Source: Phycisphaerales bacterium (lineage in GTDB: Bacteria > Planctomycetota > Phycisphaerae > Phycisphaerales > UBA1924). Taken from it: 64,000 nt of DNA. Under the pieces are notes generated by a model. It saw only the letters and a program-made list of their open reading frames with translations. It was not told the DNA's origin and did no database searches. Location of the stretch: NCBI GenBank assembly GCA_026982335.1, contig JALSHH010000023.1, positions 1 through 64,000 on the forward strand. The letters are read 5' to 3'. The translations under genes and the position numbers were made by a program. Shown here piece after piece: positions 10,601 to 18,619 of this stretch; within the stretch, counting starts at the first letter, position 1, and each line of letters opens with the position of its first letter.

Positions 10601-11075
10601 CATTGATCCGCCCTTCGCTCGGCACCGGCTGCATCAACGCCGCCATCGGCGCAATCAACACATCAGGCACATCGCTGCTCCGAAACCCTGCGATCATCGA
10701 CGCACGCTGAGCAAACAACTCCGCGCTCACACTTGATTCCCCAGGCGAAAGCTCAAGAGCCGGAAAAATCGCACTCCGCCCTTCCTCCACCGCTTGAATC
10801 TCTGCGTGAATATCCTCCGCCTCATCGAGATGGGCACACACAATCACCACCGAGCGTTTGACCTGCCGACTCAGCGCCAAAGCCACCAACGAAATCGACG
10901 CCCCCACCGACCCCGTCGCAATACACCGTTCCCCGCAGCCCAACCCCTTGGCCAAGGCTTGGAACGCGCGATCCGCCATGATCGGGGTCAGCAAATCCAC
11001 GATCAACCAGTCCTTTCTTTCGCGCGGCGCACACCCGTGCCCGGAATCATCAGCCCGACCGATCATCCCACGCAC
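7647..11075 (-). CDS. mfd: Transcription-repair coupling factor Mfd
   Basis: A 1142-residue SF2 translocase that removes RNA polymerase stalled at DNA lesions and recruits UvrA. An N-terminal UvrB-like module is followed by the RNA-polymerase-interacting domain (about 449-530, DYVVHAEHGIAKFVG). The motor follows with Walker A GDVGFGKTE at 622-630, the DEEQ box at 723-726, SATPIPRTL, then the helicase C domain with QLRGRVGRSHHRAYCYLL. A C-terminal TRCF domain with the UvrA-binding region ends it. Length agrees with the family (about 1150). The start is given as GTG at 11075, with ATG three codons later as an alternative. It begins 21 bases after the ComEA-like gene and is likely co-transcribed with it. 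Confidence 0.96.
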   Translation of the reverse strand: MRGMIGRADDSGHGCAPRERKDWLIVDLLTPIMADRAFQALAKGLGCGERCIATGSVGASISLVALALSRQVKRSVVIVCAHLDEAEDIHAEIQAVEEGRSAIFPALELSPGESSVSAELFAQRASMIAGFRSSDVPDVLIAPMAALMQPVPSEGRINALVREIQGGDEFSPGELIEWMSDAGYERVDTIEYPGQFASRGGILDIFPPTGPSGDPIPVRIDFFGDEIDSICEIDIDTMGSDRKVGSVLLGAVGDAQLAGNRDDQSVLEYLARESVVLLAETFEVVEQGRGYFERISDGRAIFGPPAVLKLLETRFHALAEVNQFSAGKSGADSLVGLPVGTLPPFDREVAGAIRELGELKEQVDTVILACGSEGEFARLGELLTLHAPGVDVRREILDIRRGFIWEGSDEGAGIGRFAIVPAGELLHRSSVRRRMQKIRAGRTMDTFLDIQVDDYVVHAEHGIAKFVGMSVMDASGTAKQRRRLNSGLSKREKKRKEDQEEYLTLEFAGRSRLHVPCSQISLVQKYVGGFKGKPPLSSIGGKKWKAQKERVSESVKDLASEMLRVRAAREHVPGFSYPSDTVLFKEFEAEFPYDETEDQLSAMIEIKKDMQSSRPMDRLICGDVGFGKTELAIRAAFKAVEAGRQVAILVPTTVLAEQHERTFRQRFADYPFRVESLSRFKSGKEIKRTIEDLKLGRVDVVVGTHRLLSKDIRFAELGMVVIDEEQRFGVEHKEKLLRLRLTVDVLTLSATPIPRTLHMSMLGLRDISSLTTPPVDRRSIVTEVIPYNAHRIQRAMQRELAREGQVYFVHNRVHSIESVADTVRQLVPGAKVIVGHGQMNGNDLEEVMHKFMTRQADVLVSTTIIESGIDIPTANTMMINDADRFGLSELHQLRGRVGRSHHRAYCYLLLPEDRTVKDVAQKRLKAIEEYSMLGAGFKIAMRDLEIRGAGNLLGAEQSGHIAAVGYEMYCQLLDQTVQQLTEVGSPEQVTHTSVDIGLFGYVPKAYIPSDVRRIEAYRRLGNAKTQAEIDQVVADLTSAYGDPPELVRRLVLRARVRAVYQALFVRGVSQRGEDVVFLTAMPDRVADVLRGAPVEVRVIDGDLAQTNAHTSAGEQLSEVYARPRNQAPSVMQRAKAILSWVE

Positions 11076-11096
11076 ACATTTCCAAGAGCACAGAGT

Positions 11097-11609
11097 TTAC
11101 CCGCCTTGGTCGTCCGATGCATTCGCCCGGGTAGATTCGCTCAGAATCACCCGCGCGCGAAGCTTCTCGATGGTCTTTGGCCCGATCCCACGAACCCGCT
11201 CGAGTTCCTCGATCGTTTCGTACGCGCCGTTTTCCTCCCGGTCGGCAATGATCCTCTCCGCCAATGCCGGGCCAATCCGAGGCAATAAATCTAACTCGCC
11301 CGCACTGGCCGTATTGAGATCAATCATCTTGATCGCGCTCATCGGTTGAGGTGCCGATGGATTCGACTGAGCCCGCCGAGCGCCATCGATCCTCTCAACG
11401 AATGAATCCGGCAAAACCAAAATGGGCTCCGGTACCGGCTCAGCCCCAAAGATCGCATCGCGATCGATCGTCCGACTCCATGACCACACCAAACCGCCCA
11501 GCGCCGATACCCCGAGCACCGCGCTGGCAAAAATTGCTGCCGGCGTACGCGTCCAATCCGCATCTTGCGTATTGGTCCTGTGCGAAGATTGGCGCTCAAA
11601 AAACCTCAC
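11097..11609 (-). CDS. ComEA-like membrane-anchored helix-hairpin-helix protein
   Basis: A 170-residue protein with one membrane helix at about 26-45 (AAIFASAVLGVSALGGLVW) and, after a linker, two helix-hairpin-helix motifs at about 95-160. The latter are IDLNTASAGELDLLPRIG and LERVRGIGPKTIEKLR, the layout of ComEA, which binds incoming DNA at the cell surface in competent bacteria. The anchor points the DNA-binding part outward. Its start overlaps the end of the preceding GH10-like gene by 4 bases (ATGA) and mfd follows after 21 bases, giving a three-gene unit. Many non-competent bacteria also carry such proteins, so a role in DNA uptake is inference. Confidence 0.82.
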   Translation of the reverse strand: MRFFERQSSHRTNTQDADWTRTPAAIFASAVLGVSALGGLVWSWSRTIDRDAIFGAEPVPEPILVLPDSFVERIDGARRAQSNPSAPQPMSAIKMIDLNTASAGELDLLPRIGPALAERIIADREENGAYETIEELERVRGIGPKTIEKLRARVILSESTRANASDDQGG

Positions 11610-13360
11610 GACCTGACCCCGTCAATCTGAGGATGCCCGGGTTCGAGATTCAGAAAACCAGGTTCCAAAACACGCTCGGGAACAACCCCAAGTTCAACCC
11701 CTTTACGAAGTTCGACCAGCCGGCGATACGCTTCACGCTTTTCAAGACGACGATCCAAAAGCCCACCTGTCCTCATCTCACTTACCCCATTGGGATCGGC
11801 AAGTTCATGCCAACAGATCGACTCAACAAATGGCTTCGCCAACGCCACCGCTCCAAAGGCCGACATCCAATCCGCCTGCGACAGCTCCGTCCACCGCCGA
11901 CGCCAGAAACCCGCTTCAGGACATACTTGGGTATCTTGCCCCGACATGATCGGTCCAGATGGCGCACCAAAGGCCGAAATCGCAATCGGGCGATCCAACA
12001 TTGCATATTGATCGAGCATCGAACTAAACGCCATCAAATCCCGCGTACATAGCCCAGACGCTGGCGCCCCCATCTGCACCCGCAATGAGAAAGTATCAAT
12101 CGGAATCCCCGATTGCGTCAGCATCTCCGCATACAACACCGGAGGTAATGATTTTCGATCATGCGTATGATACTCCCCCCAAGGCTCGACAATCTCCACC
12201 TGCACTTTCGCCCGAGCATGCAACTTACGAACCACCAGCACACAGATTCGTGTCAGATCAATCATCTGCTGGAAATCGAGCTTGAAATGCTCGCCGCAGT
12301 GTAATCCTGAACACACCGTCCATCGGCTCACCGTCCGGCGATACCGCGTCACAATCGACTTGAGATGCTCATACACTAACTCGCGGAGCGTCTCGTAATC
12401 ATTCTCCCAAATATACAACCAATCGGGCACGCTCGCGGGGCGAAAATCAATCACAGGCCCAGCGACCACAGGTTTCTTCGCTGAGCGAATCGCCCATTCG
12501 ATCCACTGATCCGTCGGCGTATAGGCATACTCCCCCTCCATAGGCTCCATCTCGACCCATCGCATCGGAAGCGTAATAAAATCACACGATTCGATCGCAG
12601 CCACCTTGGTCTGTTCAGTCAACATCCCCGGCGAAACCAGCGATCCAATCGCAGGCTTGGTTGGCAATACCACCCCCCCACGCGTAGGATGAAGCACCGG
12701 CATCGCCCGCTTGGTAATTCCAGGATCTTCAGAAACAGACAAATACAACTCGCCTGTCATCCGAGCACCAAAATCACGCTCGGTGATCAAAAGCGCAAGC
12801 CGCTCCGATGCTTCGAGCGCAATCCATAGCGCCAAATACCCGAGCCTCGATGCCTCTTCGATACGCCCCGAATGCGTGCTCGACTCGACGAGTGCCCGCG
12901 TGAATGTCTCTCTGGCAACCTCAAAGAGCCTCATCACCGCCGAGTCTGGGGGGATATCAAACGCCTGCCAATCTTCGAGTTTAGTCAAAAACAGCATAAT
13001 CCGATGCCTGGCCAACTCAAGGGCAAGAATATAAGGACGATCACGATCCGGAAGCAGACAAGTCTGAAGCATCCACGCGCCCAAAGGACGAAGACGGATC
13101 TCATCAAAAATCGGATTGCCCACAATGCTTTGGTCAAGGCTCGCAAGCCTTTGGGTATCGAGATCGACCTGCAAAGCCAACGCAGCCGCCTCGCGGGTGC
13201 CCTTGACACACCGGATGACCCCTCCCTCAACCACCACCTCCCCTGCAATCGGCACCGAATCTGGGCCAAGCAGATAGGCACCGGGCAACACCGCCAATGA
13301 CAACGCAGCAGATTTATCTGGAGAAACAAAGCGCAGCATAGGGGATCGTACACTCCTCAT
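11606..13360 (-). CDS. GH10-like TIM-barrel protein, probably not catalytic
   Basis: A 584-residue protein. The N-terminal 200 residues are unassigned. From about 215 the pattern follows glycoside hydrolase family 10 (xylanases): FITLPMRWVEMEPMEGEY (261-278), then WIEWA, GPVIDFRPASVPDWL, a W-x-V strand at about 347-349, and QADWMSAFGAVALAKPFVESICWHELAD near 495-522. In active GH10 enzymes the acid/base Glu follows W-x-V-x-N and the nucleophile Glu lies in a TE-x-D strand. Here these places read about WTVCSG and IAISAFGAP, so both Glu seem to be missing. No signal peptide is obvious. An alternative start is Met8. It heads the unit that contains the ComEA-like gene and mfd. Confidence 0.6.
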   Translation of the reverse strand: MRSVRSPMLRFVSPDKSAALSLAVLPGAYLLGPDSVPIAGEVVVEGGVIRCVKGTREAAALALQVDLDTQRLASLDQSIVGNPIFDEIRLRPLGAWMLQTCLLPDRDRPYILALELARHRIMLFLTKLEDWQAFDIPPDSAVMRLFEVARETFTRALVESSTHSGRIEEASRLGYLALWIALEASERLALLITERDFGARMTGELYLSVSEDPGITKRAMPVLHPTRGGVVLPTKPAIGSLVSPGMLTEQTKVAAIESCDFITLPMRWVEMEPMEGEYAYTPTDQWIEWAIRSAKKPVVAGPVIDFRPASVPDWLYIWENDYETLRELVYEHLKSIVTRYRRTVSRWTVCSGLHCGEHFKLDFQQMIDLTRICVLVVRKLHARAKVQVEIVEPWGEYHTHDRKSLPPVLYAEMLTQSGIPIDTFSLRVQMGAPASGLCTRDLMAFSSMLDQYAMLDRPIAISAFGAPSGPIMSGQDTQVCPEAGFWRRRWTELSQADWMSAFGAVALAKPFVESICWHELADPNGVSEMRTGGLLDRRLEKREAYRRLVELRKGVELGVVPERVLEPGFLNLEPGHPQIDGVRS

Positions 13361-13550
13361 TCGATCCTGGTTGGCACACCATGCACGCCCAGAATCCGAT
13401 CAGGTCACACAACAAGGATATGGGATCAGACACCAACGAGCGACCCGATCCAGCGGATTCCTGACAGTTTTCGTCCATCCCCCCGCTCTTGCGAGCTTTT
13501 CTCGCCATCATCGCTTCACCCATCCCCCCCGGCAAGGCTATCCTCAGAAC

Positions 13551-14588
13551 ATGCACATGGACCCGCCATCCTCAGCGTCCTCTTCATTGCCAAACCCTTT
13601 GTCGGATTCCATGCCTGCGGTTTTCGAGACTGACCTGGCATTACCCAATAAACGCGCTGGAAAAGTCCGCGATACCTACACCCTACCTCCAAGCACTGAC
13701 CTCCTCGGCAACCCAACCTCCTCACGAATGCTCATGATCGCCACCGATCGACTTTCCGCCTTTGATGTCATCCTCCCGACTCCGATCCCCGGAAAAGGCA
13801 AGCTCCTCACCCAGATCGCCACCTTCTGGCTCCGGTGGATCGAAGATCAACACCTCTCCCCGACCCACCTGATCACCAACGAGCTCGACCTCATCCCCGA
13901 CGAAGCATTCACAAACTCAACGACCCGAACAATGCTCGAAGGGCGAACCACCATCTGCAAAATTTGCAAGGTCATCCCCATCGAATGCGTCGTCCGGGGA
14001 TACCTCGAAGGATCAGGACTCAAAGAGTACCAAGCCACCGGCACCGTCTGCCAAGTCCCACTCCCAGAGGGGCTCACCCAGGCCGACCGACTCCCAGAAC
14101 CCATCTTCACCCCTGCGACCAAAATCGACCACGGGCACGATCAGAACATCGGATTTGACCAGGCCTGCGAGCATGTCGTCGATTTAGGAGGGCGCTCGCT
14201 GATGGAAACCCTCCGCGAGCGTTCACTGAGCATCTATGTCGCAGCCAGCGCCTACGCCAAAGACCAAGGCATCATCCTCGCCGACACCAAGTTCGAGTTC
14301 GGATTCCCCGTCGATGACCAAGGCAACATCACCTCCCACGACCCCATCCTCATCGACGAAGCCCTCACCCCCGACTCCTCGCGTTTCTGGAGCGCAACCG
14401 ACTATCAACCCGGACAGCCACAACGCAGCTTTGACAAACAGTTCGTCCGCGAATACCTCGAATCACTCGTCGCATCAGGACAATGGGACAAATCTTCTCC
14501 AGGTCCACAACTCCCCGATGCCATCATCGCTGGCACACTCGAACGATACACTCAGGCGCGTAATCTGCTCGTGGGGCTTACGCATTGA
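13551..14588 (+). CDS. purC: Phosphoribosylaminoimidazole-succinocarboxamide synthase
   Basis: SAICAR synthetase, which joins aspartate to CAIR using ATP in step 8 of purine synthesis. Characteristic stretches are GKVRDTY near the start (nucleotide binding), ATDRLSAFDV, GKGKLLTQIATFW, the PIECVVRGYLEGSG region and LADTKFEFG. The protein is about 345 residues, the longer version found in many bacteria and yeast. The frame is open upstream to 13371, but the family begins close to FETDLALPNKRAGKVRDTY, so ATG 13551 or 13611 is more likely. It is transcribed away from the GH10-like gene and converges with the TPR-like gene. No other purine gene is in the window. Confidence 0.93.
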   Translation: MHMDPPSSASSSLPNPLSDSMPAVFETDLALPNKRAGKVRDTYTLPPSTDLLGNPTSSRMLMIATDRLSAFDVILPTPIPGKGKLLTQIATFWLRWIEDQHLSPTHLITNELDLIPDEAFTNSTTRTMLEGRTTICKICKVIPIECVVRGYLEGSGLKEYQATGTVCQVPLPEGLTQADRLPEPIFTPATKIDHGHDQNIGFDQACEHVVDLGGRSLMETLRERSLSIYVAASAYAKDQGIILADTKFEFGFPVDDQGNITSHDPILIDEALTPDSSRFWSATDYQPGQPQRSFDKQFVREYLESLVASGQWDKSSPGPQLPDAIIAGTLERYTQARNLLVGLTH

Positions 14589-14684
14589 TCACGCACAACT
14601 TCGCAACATGCTGGCAAAACGATCCCGATGTCATACTCAAACCGAGATCTTAAACTTTGTTCTTGAATTGAGTTCTTGATCGCA

Positions 14685-16649
14685 CTAGTTCTTGATTGCA
14701 CCTTCATCGCCTTGCTTGGCCCGAGCTTCGAGCTTGCGCTGATACTCGACCCGGAACTCTTCCATGCCCGGCGGCTCAGGAAAGATCAGATCAAACGGCT
14801 CTGACTCGCCGTTCTTTTCGAGTTCATCAATATAAGACTTGAATCGGATCACCAGCGTGTCATAGGCATATCGACGCAAATCCTCGGGCGCATTGCCATA
14901 AAGCAGCTCGGCCTCCTGCGGCCCCAGCCTCGCCAGGTTATTCACAAAGATATTGCCTGCAAAGAATGCAAAATCCCGGTCCATGAACTCCATCCGCGCC
15001 CCCCCAGAAGACGCCACCACGATATTGAATTGCTCGCGGAAGAAATACGCATGCGCTTTGCGGGCATACTCCCACTGTCCACGGAAAACATCAAGATCGC
15101 CCACCATCAGACCCGAATAAAACGCTGCCTGCAGCGCCCCGGTCACCTCCGAAACCGCAACCTGAGGCGATCCCATCGAATCAAAAATCTGAATCTCTGC
15201 AAAATATTTAAGTGACTGAGACCATTCATCAATCCGAGTCGTGTCATTGATATTCTGCCCCTCCCAGTTGCGACCGATATTGTACCAATACTCTGCCTGC
15301 TTGATATCACCTCGCCGATACAAGAATCGCACTGCATCACGCAAGAAGTTCTCATACCCAGCAGAAAACTGTCGATACACCTTGGTCTTGGATTCAAAGA
15401 TTCCTGAGTTTTCCATCACCTCCTGAAGCATCGCACCATAAGTCGGAATGAAGTATGGGTTAGGCACCCCCTGGTAATACGCCACCCGGTTTTCATGCAC
15501 ATCAAGATAGTTGAAATACACATCCCCATGACGCCAAAGATCCTGAACCGACTGCATCACCAGACGAAATGCGTTGACAAAATCGAGCGAGTCGGCATTG
15601 TGCTCGTTGACCTCCATGCGCCCCACATCAGTTCCTCGAGCACCCCAATAGAGTGCATGAGCTGCGGGAAGACGATAATCAATTGGCCCAAACTTGCGGA
15701 TCTGTTGAACCATCCGCACCGGCTCCATGAAATAATCATCCATCAGCACCCGCTGGCGCACATGATGAATCAGATCCGTCCACCCCTGTTCATCGGTAAA
15801 GCGTTCGCGCAACTCGATAAAGGCCGTCGTCTTCGGCCCCGCAGTCCGCTTGACCCCTCTGAGTCGACCCGCCCGCACCACCTCGTCATGAAGAATGTAG
15901 CGTTCGAGGAGCCTTTGTCCAAGCACTTCACCCAATGCCGATTCATACGCCTTGGCAATCTCTTCCGCTTGGGGATTCTCCTCGGCCAACCCCTGCCGAG
16001 TTACCGGCGCATCGACAATCGGCTGAATCCAATCCGCATACTGCTCGATCACGCTGGCGCGATCACGACGCTGAGGATCGATCATCGGCGGACGACCAAG
16101 AATATTCTGCCACTCATAAGCAAACTGACGCTTATAATATTGGTTCGCATCATCGGTGTACCCCGCGATCTTGTGCAAGAAAATCCACGCGAGTTCTTTG
16201 TGCATGTGCATGTCGTTGGGATTGGCACGAATCCCCTCGTTGCGCAAAAGTCGAATCCCCGCGTTGACCCATCCCCACCGCTCTTCGGGTGTCTGTGTCG
16301 TCACTGAGATGTTGTACGCCATATTCCACGCATGAAAAGTCCAAACCTGAGGCAGCCGAGGCTGAAGACGCGTAATCCATCCCGCAAGCTCCACCGCTTC
16401 ATAATACTGCCCGTTCTCTTTGGCATTGGTCGCACGAATCCACAAATAGTTGACAAATATCCCACGCAACGCCCCCATCGCTACCCCAAGGGCAACCATC
16501 GGCGGATCACCATCCTCAGCACGATCCGTATACGAAAGCTCATTACGCCCCGTTGAGTTGGTAATCGCTGTTCCAAATACTCCAGAGCCAACAAGCCCAG
16601 CGAGCAAAAAGAAGACGGCGATCAATCGAACGCGCTGTGTATGCGACAT
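14685..16649 (-). CDS. Membrane-anchored TPR-like protein of unknown function
   Basis: A 654-residue protein with an N-terminal membrane helix (about 8-28) and a second weaker hydrophobic segment near 50-70. The next part (about 70-170) has TPR-like helix pairs, for example ENGQYYEAVELAGWITRLQPRLPQVW, followed by a long soluble region rich in aromatic residues. It is the last gene of the six-gene block that starts at 24717 and lies 20 bases after the ABC permease, so it probably serves that transporter. Proteins of this make-up accompany ABC-2 transporters in planctomycetes (recollection, not checked). The last codons derive from a near-tandem 16-base duplication that supplies the stop. No catalytic motif is seen. 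Confidence 0.65.
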   Translation of the reverse strand: MSHTQRVRLIAVFFLLAGLVGSGVFGTAITNSTGRNELSYTDRAEDGDPPMVALGVAMGALRGIFVNYLWIRATNAKENGQYYEAVELAGWITRLQPRLPQVWTFHAWNMAYNISVTTQTPEERWGWVNAGIRLLRNEGIRANPNDMHMHKELAWIFLHKIAGYTDDANQYYKRQFAYEWQNILGRPPMIDPQRRDRASVIEQYADWIQPIVDAPVTRQGLAEENPQAEEIAKAYESALGEVLGQRLLERYILHDEVVRAGRLRGVKRTAGPKTTAFIELRERFTDEQGWTDLIHHVRQRVLMDDYFMEPVRMVQQIRKFGPIDYRLPAAHALYWGARGTDVGRMEVNEHNADSLDFVNAFRLVMQSVQDLWRHGDVYFNYLDVHENRVAYYQGVPNPYFIPTYGAMLQEVMENSGIFESKTKVYRQFSAGYENFLRDAVRFLYRRGDIKQAEYWYNIGRNWEGQNINDTTRIDEWSQSLKYFAEIQIFDSMGSPQVAVSEVTGALQAAFYSGLMVGDLDVFRGQWEYARKAHAYFFREQFNIVVASSGGARMEFMDRDFAFFAGNIFVNNLARLGPQEAELLYGNAPEDLRRYAYDTLVIRFKSYIDELEKNGESEPFDLIFPEPPGMEEFRVEYQRKLEARAKQGDEGAIKN

Positions 16650-16669
16650 AGATCCGTCCTCCTATTTGA

Positions 16670-18619
16670 TCATTGACCCGAGTAAATCGCCAGCTGTCGA
16701 CGACGGAAAATAAGCGTGCCTGCGAAAAAGAACACCACCGAAATCGCACCCAATGCCATCACGCCCCGACTCACCGAACCCCACGAAAGCATCTTCCCGT
16801 CCGCCAACCGAGCGGTCGGACGCAAATCGTTATACACCTTGAACACCGTGCTGATCCAATCGGCAAAGTAATAAATCACTGTGTGAAAAATTGACGGGTC
16901 ACCACTTTTGTCCACCTTGCCCCACCCGGGGAGCGCTTCTTGCACAAACCCGGCGCTCTGCCCGATGAAGAACAATCCGCCCGCGATCAAGCACGCCACC
17001 GGGAAGCTTGCAAAGGTCGATGCCCACACCGCAAGCATCGCAAGCATCGCAAGCTTCACCCATAAAACGATAAACACCCGCACAAAGTTCGCGCGATATC
17101 CCCCCACCGAATACGAAATCTCAAGCCCATCAGGCGGGATGGTAAAAGTATTGATGTTCGTCTGGATATCAAAATTGCCATCCTCGGCCATACTCAATTG
17201 CCCATTGAAAATTTGAAGACGAATCTGCCCGTTCGCATTGATAAACCCCGGCGAGAGCGTCATCGTGTGCGAAAATCCAAGACCGGTTCGCCTTGGAGGC
17301 AGAACCGTTCCCTCATCAAATCCAAAAGTCAGAATGTAGAACACATCCGGACGATTCCCCTCCGCATTGATCTTATAACGTAGGGTCAGTGGAAGATTGA
17401 GTGCTTTGGCTTGTCCAAGTCCATGAAAAACAAACTCTTCATACTTCTCGGTGACCGGATCGATCGATAAGTATGCCGACACTTCATCTTGGAAGATCTT
17501 ATTTTTCAACGCTGCCCGCTCGGCGGGGTCTGGGTTGTATCCAGGCTGAGTCCGGCGTTCCTTCTGAATATGCGCTTCGAGCGCTTGATCAAAAACCGGA
17601 TCATCAATCGAGAAAGGTAGTGAAGGACGAACAGATACACGCGAAGTCAGCACCTGGGTTTCAAGAATCAACCGATCCTCGGTAATCCCTGTGCTGTCGC
17701 CTGCCATATAAGGCTGAATTTCCCCAATCGCCGTCTGATTGCGCAGATACTCGGTAAACAAAAATACTCCAGTCGCCGAGACCGCCAGCAAAATTGCTGC
17801 AAGCGTAACCACTCCAAGCCATTTGCCAAGCAGATACTGCCACGCCGCTACGGGCTTGGTCATCGTCTGCCAAATCACTTTCTCGCGCTGCTCGTAAGTC
17901 ACCGTCGCAGCCCCAAAGAACACCACCAGCATCGCGATAAACAAAAAGGTAAAACCTGAAGAATACTGCAAGAAGGTCTGCACACGATACCGCAAAGACT
18001 GATCATCATTAAGCAACATCGGCATCGCAGCGAGTACAAAGAACAACATCACAATGAATACCAGCGAAATCTTCATCCGCACCGCTTCAGCCAACACATT
18101 GCGCGCAATCGCAGGTACCGGGTAAGACGAGCTCAGTGCCATCCCCGCCGCACGCAAAAGCACCATGAAACTCAGCGTCAGAATCATCATCCCCACCGCG
18201 ATCGAACCCACAATATCGAGCGGGGTGCCTTTGAGGAGAAAATAGGTCCCCGCTGCCAATCCGGCGAGCAACGGATACACAATCCCAAGACCCATCCACA
18301 CCACCAAAATCAGCATCAACGAAACAACCCCGGTCCCCACCGCCAAGAGGGTGCCAGGCTTGGCATTATTGAGCAAACGCTGAATCTGTTGAATCTGCGC
18401 AAGCTGAGGATTGGCAATTTCATCACCCGCATAGTTCGTCACCGTCGCGGGCAGCTCGTGAAGCAACTTCGCCATCTCCTGATTCTCAACGCTGTTATTG
18501 AGGAGCGCATATCCAATCAAAAGCACCGCAACAAGCGCTATCACCGCACTCACGATGATCTTAAACAGGTTCCCCTTCTGAAGGTGATCGAGCTTGGCGA
18601 TGCGTTCACGGATAGTCAC
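16670..18619 (-). CDS. ABC-2 type transporter permease
   Basis: A 649-residue membrane protein. An N-terminal helix (about 20-40) is followed by a short extracytoplasmic part and then a cluster of four to six helices at about 90-290, including VTYEQREKVIWQTMTKPVAAWQYLLGKWLG, the cytoplasmic coupling segment typical of ABC-2 permeases. A large soluble domain (about 300-500) comes next, then further helices near 520-560 and at the C-terminus. It overlaps the ATPase gene by 4 bases, so the two form one transporter. The substrate is unknown. The large extracytoplasmic domain is similar in layout to exporters linked with surface or gliding-type machinery, but that is only an analogy. Confidence 0.85.
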   Translation of the reverse strand: MTIRERIAKLDHLQKGNLFKIIVSAVIALVAVLLIGYALLNNSVENQEMAKLLHELPATVTNYAGDEIANPQLAQIQQIQRLLNNAKPGTLLAVGTGVVSLMLILVVWMGLGIVYPLLAGLAAGTYFLLKGTPLDIVGSIAVGMMILTLSFMVLLRAAGMALSSSYPVPAIARNVLAEAVRMKISLVFIVMLFFVLAAMPMLLNDDQSLRYRVQTFLQYSSGFTFLFIAMLVVFFGAATVTYEQREKVIWQTMTKPVAAWQYLLGKWLGVVTLAAILLAVSATGVFLFTEYLRNQTAIGEIQPYMAGDSTGITEDRLILETQVLTSRVSVRPSLPFSIDDPVFDQALEAHIQKERRTQPGYNPDPAERAALKNKIFQDEVSAYLSIDPVTEKYEEFVFHGLGQAKALNLPLTLRYKINAEGNRPDVFYILTFGFDEGTVLPPRRTGLGFSHTMTLSPGFINANGQIRLQIFNGQLSMAEDGNFDIQTNINTFTIPPDGLEISYSVGGYRANFVRVFIVLWVKLAMLAMLAVWASTFASFPVACLIAGGLFFIGQSAGFVQEALPGWGKVDKSGDPSIFHTVIYYFADWISTVFKVYNDLRPTARLADGKMLSWGSVSRGVMALGAISVVFFFAGTLIFRRRQLAIYSGQ

